Below, one piece after another: positions 24,983 through 32,095 of a stretch of DNA of 64,000 nucleotides. Each line of letters starts with the position of its first letter. The first letter of the stretch is position 1. The notes under the pieces were generated by a model, which did not search any database, had not been told where the DNA came from, and saw only the letters and a program-made list of their open reading frames with translations. A program made the position numbers and the translations under genes. This DNA is from Qipengyuania huizhouensis (GTDB taxonomy: Bacteria > Pseudomonadota > Alphaproteobacteria > Sphingomonadales > Sphingomonadaceae), in the NCBI RefSeq assembly GCF_019711635.1, contig NZ_JAIGNT010000015.1, positions 1 through 64,000 on the forward strand, given 5' to 3'.

Positions 24983-26716
24983 ATGACCGACGCCGTTTTG
25001 ACGCCGACGCCGAACGATTGCGATCTGCCCCGCCGCCGGAGCGATTTCGCTACGTTCAACGACGCTATCAATTACGCTGCGCGCAGCGCAAAGGGCCTTA
25101 ATTTTCACGATATGCGGGGCGCTCTCGAAAAGGTGTACCCCTATTCCGAAATGCGCGAGGACGCCCTCTCGCTCGCCTACAAGATGGTCGCCGCGGGGAT
25201 CGGCAAGGAAGATCGCGTGGCGCTTGTCGCCGAAACCAGCGCCGAATTTGCCGCATTGTTCTGCGCCTGCATCTATGCCGGCGCGTGGCCGGTGCCGCTA
25301 CCCTTGCCGACGACATTCGGCGGCAAGGACAGCTATATAGACCAGCTCTCGGTGCAACTTGAAAGCAGCGATCCGAAGATCCTCCTTTATCCTCCCGAAA
25401 TCGCAGAAATGGCCAAGGCAGCCGCTGACAAGCAGGGCTGCGACGGCGAAAGCTGGGATGTGTTTGCCAAGCGCGAAGGGCCGGAATGCGATTTGCCCAA
25501 GGCAAGCCCGGACGACATCAGCTATCTGCAATATTCCAGCGGATCGACCCGTTTCCCGACCGGGGTTGCAGTGACCCACGAGGCACTGCTTCACAATCTT
25601 TTCGGCCACGCGACCGGCGTAGATCTCGGCGAGAACGATCGGGTAGTCAGCTGGCTGCCCTGGTACCACGACATGGGGTTGGTCGGTTGCTTTTTGTCGC
25701 CGATCGCGAACCAGGCGTCGGTAGACTATATTCGTACCGAACATTTCGCCCGCCGCCCCCTGGCCTGGCTCGATCTCATCAGCCGCAACAAAGGTAACAC
25801 GCTGAGTTATTCGCCGACTTTCGGTTACGACATCTGCGCTCGCCGCATCTCCAGTCAGAGCAGCGTGTCAGAGCGTTTCGATCTCTCACGCTGGCGAACT
25901 GCGGGCAATGGTGCAGATATGATCCGCCCCGACGTGATGCAGAATTTCGTCAATGCCTTCGCGGAAGCAGGCTTCAAAGCAAGTGCCTTCACTCCGAGCT
26001 ACGGCCTTGCCGAAGCAACCCTGGCGGTGACCGTCATGCCGCCTGGCGAGGGTATCCGTGTGGAACTGGTCGAGGAGGAGCGATTGTCCGGTCGTCCCCG
26101 CGACCTGTCCAAACCGGCGCGCTATCGTGCCATCGTCAATTGCGGCAAGGCGCTTCCGGGCATGGAGGTCGAGATCCGCGACGAGCAGGGCATGGTCAAG
26201 GGCGATCACCAGATCGGCAAGATATGGTGCCGCGGCAAAAGCGTGATGCACTCATATTTCCGCAACGAGGAGGCGACCCGGGACTGTCTCGTCGGCGGCT
26301 GGCTCGACACCGGCGACATGGGCTATCTTGGGGATGGCTATCTGTTCGTCGTCGGCCGCGCGAAGGATATGATCATCATCAACGGCAAGAACCTCTGGCC
26401 GCAGGATATCGAATGGGCGGTCGAACAATTGCCCGGCTTCAACCATGGCGATATCGCTGCCTTCAGCATCGATACCGAAAATGGCGAGGAAGCCCCGGCA
26501 GTACTGGTCCACTGCCGTGTGTCCGAGCCCGAGGAACGGATCAGGCTGCGTGACCAGATCGCCGATAAGGTCCGCGGGGTTACTGGAATGAGCTGCGTCG
26601 TGGAACTCGTCCCACCCCGCACGCTGCCGCGCACGAGTTCGGGTAAGCTGAGCCGCGCAAAAGCCAAACGCCTCTATCTTGCGGGTGAGATTCAACCGCT
26701 CGACCTCGCCGCCTGA
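24983..26716 (+). CDS. Stand-alone fatty acyl-AMP ligase (FAAL)
   Basis: A 577-residue adenylate-forming enzyme of the FadD32/FAAL type, which activates fatty acids as acyl-AMP for transfer to an acyl carrier protein rather than CoA. Motifs are YSSGSTRFPTG (184-194), YGLAEATL (about 338-345), LDTGDMGYLGDG and GRAKDMIIINGKNLWPQD. The C-terminal catalytic lysine region is RTSSGKLSR. No carrier protein, polyketide synthase or sphingolipid gene is adjacent, so the acceptor is unknown. A role comparable to acyl-ACP synthetases is possible. Confidence 0.9.
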   Translation: MTDAVLTPTPNDCDLPRRRSDFATFNDAINYAARSAKGLNFHDMRGALEKVYPYSEMREDALSLAYKMVAAGIGKEDRVALVAETSAEFAALFCACIYAGAWPVPLPLPTTFGGKDSYIDQLSVQLESSDPKILLYPPEIAEMAKAAADKQGCDGESWDVFAKREGPECDLPKASPDDISYLQYSSGSTRFPTGVAVTHEALLHNLFGHATGVDLGENDRVVSWLPWYHDMGLVGCFLSPIANQASVDYIRTEHFARRPLAWLDLISRNKGNTLSYSPTFGYDICARRISSQSSVSERFDLSRWRTAGNGADMIRPDVMQNFVNAFAEAGFKASAFTPSYGLAEATLAVTVMPPGEGIRVELVEEERLSGRPRDLSKPARYRAIVNCGKALPGMEVEIRDEQGMVKGDHQIGKIWCRGKSVMHSYFRNEEATRDCLVGGWLDTGDMGYLGDGYLFVVGRAKDMIIINGKNLWPQDIEWAVEQLPGFNHGDIAAFSIDTENGEEAPAVLVHCRVSEPEERIRLRDQIADKVRGVTGMSCVVELVPPRTLPRTSSGKLSRAKAKRLYLAGEIQPLDLAA

Positions 26717-27010
26717 CCCGGCAGGCGATGGATCCCCGCGCTGCCGGAAATATCCTGGTGGAGATTTCGCGCCTACATTGCAGTGTGCCGACAGAATGTA
26801 ACTGCCGGGCCGGTGGCGAACCCTGCGCGGATGCCTTGGGGGATCCGCATCGGGGAATTTAGCTGCAATCCGCCGAAGATCGGCGATTCATCTATAGTAT
26901 GGATTGTTCTTTGTACCGAGGCATTTGACCTCTAGGCTCGGTTCGCCTTGAAGAATGCGTCTTACGCACCTAATACAGGCAAAGGATTCATACGGAGGTT
27001 ATCGCCAGTC
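26717..27010. other. Intergenic region before the telA-like operon
   Basis: About 290 nt without a confident gene. A 44-codon ORF with four cysteines runs from 26728 to 26862 directly after the FAAL stop but has only a weak ribosome site. No clear promoter or terminator is seen. Confidence 0.4.
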
Positions 27011-28258
27011 ATGAGTGACGCAAAATCGCAGGCAGAAACCGCCCGCGCGACCAAGTCCGCCCCGGCTACGACGGCGGCTCCGCCCGAGTTCGACCTGACA
27101 CCGCCAGATCCTGTGCCGGCAGTCTCCGCGGAAAAAGCGGCCGGCCTGGTGCCCGTATCGGAAGATGTGAAGAGCAAGCTCGAAACCAAGGTCGACGGTT
27201 TCATCGAAGATCTGATCGCGCAGGATGCCAATTCTCCCGAATTCGGAAAGAAGGTCGATCAGCTCACCAATATGGGCCGCAAGGAAATCATGGCTGCGGC
27301 GGGTATGTCCAACCGCTTTCTGGACCGCCCGGTACGCGCGATGGACAAGGACGAGGGCGTCGGCGCCAATCTCGCCGAATTGCGCCGCGTCGTAGAAGAT
27401 CTCGATCCGGGCAAGCGCGGGAAGCTTTCGGGTACGCGCAAGATCCTGGGCATTATCCCTTTCGGTAACAAGCTGACCAATTACTTTCGAAGCTACCAGA
27501 GCGCGCAGACGCACATCCAGTCGATCCTCTCCAATCTCGCCAGCGGGAAAGACGAGCTGATCATGGACAATGCCGCGATCGACGTCGAACGGCAGAAGCT
27601 GTGGGAAGCCATGGGCAATCTGGAACAGATGATCCATATCTCCAACACGCTCGATGCAAAGCTGGAGGATAAGGCAGCCGAGCTCGACGCGACCGATCCG
27701 GCCAAGGCCAAGGCGATACGGGAAACCGCGCTCTTCTATGTCCGCCAGCGCACTCAGGATTTGCTTACGCAGATGGCGGTCAGCGTACAGGGCTATCTCG
27801 CGCTGGACCTGGTCAAGAAAAACAATATCGAGCTGGTAAAGGGGGTCGACCGCGCCAGCACTACGACCGTCGGAGCATTGCGCACGGCAGTGACTGTAGC
27901 CGAGGCAATGACCAACCAGCGTCTCGTCCTCAACCAGATCACCGCGCTCAACGATACGACTGCGGGTATCATCGACAGTACGTCTACCATGCTCCGCGAT
28001 CAGACCGGCAAGATTCACGAGCAGGCTGCTGCCAGCACCATTCCGCTGGAGACCCTGCAGCGTGCCTTCCAGAACATCTACGACACGATGGACGAAGTGG
28101 ACGAGTTCAAGATCCGTGCACTCGAAAGCATGAAGCAGACGGTCACCGTTCTGTCCGACGAGGTCGAGAAGTCGAAGGGTTATATTGCGCGTGCCGAGGG
28201 GCAATTTCAGGCGCAGAAGCAAGTGGCCGAAAGCGGCCTCTTGAGCATCGAAGGCTGA
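27011..28258 (+). CDS. TelA-family (toxic anion resistance) protein
   Basis: A 415-residue cytoplasmic, largely helical protein of the TelA/KlaA family linked to tellurite resistance and to phage or antibiotic tolerance. A disordered Ala/Pro/Thr-rich N-terminus (about 1-50) precedes a long alpha-helical body with the conserved FGNKLTNYFRSYQSAQTHI region (about 150-170). Motifs continue to the C-terminus. Start ATG 27011. It is followed 2 nt later by the XpaC-like gene, the pairing seen in Gram-positive xpaC-telA operons. Confidence 0.9.
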   Translation: MSDAKSQAETARATKSAPATTAAPPEFDLTPPDPVPAVSAEKAAGLVPVSEDVKSKLETKVDGFIEDLIAQDANSPEFGKKVDQLTNMGRKEIMAAAGMSNRFLDRPVRAMDKDEGVGANLAELRRVVEDLDPGKRGKLSGTRKILGIIPFGNKLTNYFRSYQSAQTHIQSILSNLASGKDELIMDNAAIDVERQKLWEAMGNLEQMIHISNTLDAKLEDKAAELDATDPAKAKAIRETALFYVRQRTQDLLTQMAVSVQGYLALDLVKKNNIELVKGVDRASTTTVGALRTAVTVAEAMTNQRLVLNQITALNDTTAGIIDSTSTMLRDQTGKIHEQAAASTIPLETLQRAFQNIYDTMDEVDEFKIRALESMKQTVTVLSDEVEKSKGYIARAEGQFQAQKQVAESGLLSIEG

Positions 28259-28260
28259 CT

Positions 28261-29019
28261 ATGGGCGATCTTACCCGTGACAGCGAACGGATCATTCAGG
28301 ACGCGCGCACTGTGCGCGACGACAACCGTTCGGGCGGGCGGCATCGCCGCGCACCTTCGATCGGTGCGGGCTCCGCCAAGATCAAGCGAGACCTGTGGAC
28401 CCGCCGAATTCGCAACGTCCTGATTGCCCTGTTCGGGATTTGGGTAGCTGCCGGTGTAGCGGGCATGGTGATCGACGGGATAGGTTTCGCCGGAGTGATG
28501 GCCGTGCTCGTCGCCAGCGTCATCGCCATTGCGGTATTGGGCAATTATCCAAAACTACGCACCCCTAAGAGAGAGAGCCTCAACAAGGGGAATGTGAAGG
28601 ATATGGTCGCGCGGACCGAGCTTTGGCTGGAAAATCAGCGCCCCGCTCTGCCTGCCCCGGCTGCCAAAATCGTCAGCGATATGGGCGTCCAGCTCGATGC
28701 GCTCGGCCTGCAACTCCAGGGCGTCGATCAAAACCATCCCAAGGCGCGTGAAGTACGCAGCCTGATAGGCGAGCAGTTGCCGGAAATGATCGACAGCTAT
28801 CGGAAGATTCCCGCTCATTTGCGCTCCGAAAAGCGTGCGGGAACCACCCCGGACCAACAACTGACCGACAGCCTTGGCAAGATCAGCGGAGAAATCGACA
28901 GTATCACCCGTCAGCTGGCAGAAGGCTCGCTTGACGATCTGGCGATCAAGCACCGCTATCTCGACTACAAATTCGGGGAAGGCGTGCAAACCTCGCCGCA
29001 GCTGGAGAACAAGGACTGA
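28261..29019 (+). CDS. XpaC-like (5-bromo-4-chloroindolyl phosphate hydrolysis) membrane protein
   Basis: A 252-residue protein with a basic N-terminus, two adjacent transmembrane helices (about 50-72 and 73-92), and a cytoplasmic helical domain whose LPEMIDSYRKIPAHLR (about 172-187) and LAEGSLDDLAIKHRYLDYKFG segments match the XpaC family. Molecular function is unknown despite the family name. Gene order telA then xpaC, with only 2 nt between, supports a joint role. The stop overlaps the next start (TGATG). Confidence 0.78.
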   Translation: MGDLTRDSERIIQDARTVRDDNRSGGRHRRAPSIGAGSAKIKRDLWTRRIRNVLIALFGIWVAAGVAGMVIDGIGFAGVMAVLVASVIAIAVLGNYPKLRTPKRESLNKGNVKDMVARTELWLENQRPALPAPAAKIVSDMGVQLDALGLQLQGVDQNHPKAREVRSLIGEQLPEMIDSYRKIPAHLRSEKRAGTTPDQQLTDSLGKISGEIDSITRQLAEGSLDDLAIKHRYLDYKFGEGVQTSPQLENKD

Positions 29020-29321
29020 TGCGAGTTCCGTTGCAGCATAATCTCGGCAAGGAAGAGGTACGTCGCCGCCTCCATGCACGCAGCCATGAAATCGGCGATG
29101 CTATTCCGGGCGGGATGGCGAATGTGACTACCAGCTGGCCCGACGAGGACCGCATGGCGCTGGATATCGATGCCATGGGAAATGTAACGCGGGCACAGGT
29201 GTTGATCGAGGAGACGCAAGTGGTTTTCGAGGTCAACCTGCCACCTGCCCTCTCGTTCGTCGAACCGATCATTGCCGGGGCAATCCGCAAGAAGGGTCAG
29301 AAGCTGTTGGCAGCAGAATAG
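29019..29321 (+). CDS. Polyhydroxyalkanoic acid system family protein
   Basis: A 100-residue protein of the PHA_gran_rgn family (PF09650 type), with the start of the family pattern VPLQHNLGKEEVRRRL and a central MALDIDAMG stretch. The family is found near PHA genes, its biochemical role unproven. It is translationally coupled (1-nt overlap) to the XpaC-like gene and lies about 24 kb from phaC. Confidence 0.85.
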   Translation: MRVPLQHNLGKEEVRRRLHARSHEIGDAIPGGMANVTTSWPDEDRMALDIDAMGNVTRAQVLIEETQVVFEVNLPPALSFVEPIIAGAIRKKGQKLLAAE

Positions 29322-29386
29322 ATTGCAACCCGCGGCGAACCGATCGGATGCTGCCAAATTTTCACGATCATACGTAAACCAGTCGG

Positions 29387-30196
29387 CTAGATCGGCAACG
29401 GATTAGCGACGATGAGGCAGCGTCCGTGATCCAAAAAGTCGATATGGTCGAGTCGTTCACTCCAACCCGATGCGCCCGGCTCGATAGCGACTCCATCGAT
29501 GCTGCAGTTGCCATCCACGGGCAATATCTGCACCGGCCCCGGAAGACGCGCCAGCAAACCTTGCGATGGTTTGCCGATACTTTGTGCGACAGCAAAGTAA
29601 GGCCCTTCGACGAGGAGCTGTTCGGCGCTTGCGTCTATACGTCTCCGCAATTCGGGCGGGTGCGGATCAAGGCAGATCGAGGCCATGGCTTGGTCTAGAT
29701 GCAAAGTACGATCGCGCCCGTAATCGTACAGCCGGTATGTAATGTCGGTGTTCTGCTGGATTTCGATCAGCGTGAGCCCCGCCCCCATCGAATGTACCGT
29801 TCCTGCAGGGACATAAATGAAATCGTTCTTTTTCACGTCGATCCAGTTGAGCATGGACAGGATCGACCCATCAATAGCACCATCGCGGACGGCATCCGCG
29901 TCAGCAGTTTCACGAAACCCGACCGCCAGTCTCGCACCCGGCCGCGCGTCGGTCACGAGCCAGCATTCGTCCTTGCCAGAGCCTGTTTGAGAGTTCGCGG
30001 CAATAGGATGGACCTGAACCGATAGACGCTCCTCTGTGAAGAGGTATTTGGCCAGAATTGTTGCGAGTGGCGGGGGGCTTTCGAACCAGATTTCGCCAAC
30101 CGGTTCGTTGCCTGGGTCCGCGAACACGGCAGGTTGATTGCAGCGCCCCCAAGGCTTGGCCAGTCGGGTCGTCGAGAGAATTCCGCATCGGGTCAC
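29387..30196 (-). CDS. manA: Class I mannose-6-phosphate isomerase
   Basis: A 269-residue cupin-type phosphomannose isomerase interconverting mannose-6-P and fructose-6-P. Zinc-site elements are QVHP (about 60-63), KDECW (about 74-78) and AGTVHSMG (about 131-138), with the IEIQQNTDITYRLYDY segment typical of the family. It starts with GTG inside the manC stop (4-nt overlap). With ManC it supplies GDP-mannose. Confidence 0.92.
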   Translation of the reverse strand: MTRCGILSTTRLAKPWGRCNQPAVFADPGNEPVGEIWFESPPPLATILAKYLFTEERLSVQVHPIAANSQTGSGKDECWLVTDARPGARLAVGFRETADADAVRDGAIDGSILSMLNWIDVKKNDFIYVPAGTVHSMGAGLTLIEIQQNTDITYRLYDYGRDRTLHLDQAMASICLDPHPPELRRRIDASAEQLLVEGPYFAVAQSIGKPSQGLLARLPGPVQILPVDGNCSIDGVAIEPGASGWSERLDHIDFLDHGRCLIVANPLPI

Positions 30197-31215
30197 TCCC
30201 CCTTGATTCCTCTGAGCTTCGCGACGTTCGAGGCCGATCCGTGTGCGACAACCAACACCTCGTCTCCATCGACCACGATTGTGACATCCCTCAGACCGAC
30301 TGCCGAAACCCTGGGCCCATCACTTTCGATCATGACGCCGCGGCAATCGATCAGCTCGGCATTGCCGGCCGAAACAACTTTGCGCTTCCCGTCGGCCGTT
30401 CGTGCAGTCCGCAGGGCGTCCCAGTTGCCCACGTCGGTCCAGCCCATATCGGCAGAAACAACGGCGGCACGCTGCGTATTCTCCATCACTGCGTAATCAA
30501 CGCTTTCGCCTTCGATGGCGCAAAATTCCTGCACTGCTGGATGGAATGCACCGCGGTCTTCATGCCCGCCGTCCACCGCCAGCCTGACCCAGCGCGCCAT
30601 CTCCGGACGCTGCTTCTCCAGTTCGCTTAAATAATCTCCGGCCCGCAGCACGAAGATCCCCGCGTTCCAGACAAAATCGCCCCGCGCTACATAGCTGCGT
30701 GCAGTATCGGCATCGGGTTTCTCCACGAACCGCGCAATCCGGTTTCCCTGCCTTAAGCTGTCACCCAGTTCGATATAACCATAACCGGTTTCGGCCCGGT
30801 CGGGGTTGACGCCAAAACAAACCAGCCACCCCTCGGCCGCCAGAGTTTCCGCGCTCGCGACCCCCCGCAGGAAGGCTTCCCTATCGGCGATATAATGATC
30901 GCTGGGGCAGACGAGCAGAACGGTTTCGGGCGAAAGGCGTGCGGCGGCCAATGCTATTGCGGGTGCCGTATCACGCGCCTCGGGTTCCACGATCAGCGAA
31001 TGGAGAACGGCCTGTTCTGCAACGAGATTCGCGTGATCCCTACCCGCAACCACAATCGGTTGCGCGAAATGTGCAGGATCGGCGACACGATCCAGCGCCT
31101 GCTGGAACAGGGTACGCTCCCCAAGGAGTTTGAGGAACGCCTTGGGCCGGTTCGGCCGACTAAGCGGCCACAGCCGCGTTCCATAACCGCCGCACAGGAT
31201 AACCGGCTGTATCAC
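30193..31215 (-). CDS. manC: Mannose-1-phosphate guanylyltransferase
   Basis: A 340-residue GDP-mannose pyrophosphorylase. The nucleotidyltransferase signature CGGYGTRLWPLSRP is at residues 8-21, with FVEKPD and GDFVWNAGIF later. It lacks the C-terminal isomerase domain of bifunctional ManC, consistent with the separate manA downstream. GTG 31215 was chosen; the frame is open further upstream but would run into the tonB gene. It lies 58 nt after the TonB-like gene, so a tonB-manC-manA transcript is possible. Confidence 0.92.
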   Translation of the reverse strand: MIQPVILCGGYGTRLWPLSRPNRPKAFLKLLGERTLFQQALDRVADPAHFAQPIVVAGRDHANLVAEQAVLHSLIVEPEARDTAPAIALAAARLSPETVLLVCPSDHYIADREAFLRGVASAETLAAEGWLVCFGVNPDRAETGYGYIELGDSLRQGNRIARFVEKPDADTARSYVARGDFVWNAGIFVLRAGDYLSELEKQRPEMARWVRLAVDGGHEDRGAFHPAVQEFCAIEGESVDYAVMENTQRAAVVSADMGWTDVGNWDALRTARTADGKRKVVSAGNAELIDCRGVMIESDGPRVSAVGLRDVTIVVDGDEVLVVAHGSASNVAKLRGIKGE

Positions 31216-31273
31216 TTGCGACGTGTCCCCATGATTGGCGTTACGGGCTAGATAGCTGTGCAGAGGCGCGCTG

Positions 31274-31999
31274 TCAGTTGAAGAAGCGTTGCTGGTAATA
31301 GAAGATCGCGGGCACCGGATTTCCTTGCGTATCGCGCGCAGGTTCGAAGCGGATCTGATCGTAGGATAGTCGGCAGACAACGGCATCCGTCTCGGGAAAG
31401 GGGCTCGGACGATGAACCGAACAGGCAGTCACCCGTCCTTCAGCCGAAACCGCCAGCCTGACGATAACCGACTCCCCAATGCGCGCCTGCCGACCACCAG
31501 GTGGAATCGGAAAGGCACGAACATCGGTGATCGTGCGGGTCAGGACCGGCTTGGTCGCCGCGACGCCGCCTTGGCCACCGCCACCCCGTCCTGCACCGGT
31601 TCCCTGGCCGCTTCCTGCGGCCCCGGTGCCCTCGCCCGACTGTGTAGCCCCAGAGGTGCTTGCAGCACCGGTCGAAGAGGCACGGGGAACGGGACGGTCT
31701 TCGCGCACCTGCCGCCGGGGAGTAGGGGCGGTGACGGGCTGCGGCACTGCCTCCTCACCCGGATCGCCTTGTGCGCCCTCATCCGGCTGAGGTTCAACTA
31801 CCGGCATTTCTTCCTCCGGTGTGGTGACCGTGACGGTAAAAGCCGACACGACCGATCGCTCCACGCTAGCGACCGATTCGGGCGCCAATGCCCGTGCAAG
31901 GCCGTAGAGCACAAGCAAGTGGAAGAGGACGATCACGAGGATCGTCCAAGGATTGGGCCGTTTCTTACTCGAACTGAAATTGGTCGCCGGTTTCGCCAT
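31274..31999 (-). CDS. TonB-family energy transducer
   Basis: A 241-residue TonB-like protein. One N-terminal transmembrane helix (about 18-38) is followed by a periplasmic Pro/Glu-rich linker, an unusually Gly-rich stretch (about 130-150), and a C-terminal TonB domain (about 165-241) with IGESVIVRLAVSAEGRVT and RFEPARDTQG. It links proton-motive force to outer-membrane receptors; a large receptor is encoded just upstream. No exbB/exbD in the window. Confidence 0.85.
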   Translation of the reverse strand: MAKPATNFSSSKKRPNPWTILVIVLFHLLVLYGLARALAPESVASVERSVVSAFTVTVTTPEEEMPVVEPQPDEGAQGDPGEEAVPQPVTAPTPRRQVREDRPVPRASSTGAASTSGATQSGEGTGAAGSGQGTGAGRGGGGQGGVAATKPVLTRTITDVRAFPIPPGGRQARIGESVIVRLAVSAEGRVTACSVHRPSPFPETDAVVCRLSYDQIRFEPARDTQGNPVPAIFYYQQRFFN

Positions 32000-32042
32000 G
32001 GTATAAGAACAGGGTAATAACCTTAGGCGTTCCTGCAAACGA

Positions 32043-32070
32043 AAAGGGCGGCCCCGAAGGACCGCCCTTT
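32043..32070 (-). terminator. Intrinsic terminator after the TonB-dependent receptor
   Basis: A 9-bp stem (32043-32051 with 32062-32070), followed on the minus strand by a T-rich tail. It separates the receptor from the tonB gene. Confidence 0.8.
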
Positions 32071-32095
32071 CCTGCGTAATGATCTGAAAGTCGGC

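Noticed and set aside
26999-28222. 407-codon open frame antisense to the TelA gene
   Set aside because: Same reason; the sense frame is a clear TelA family protein in an operon.
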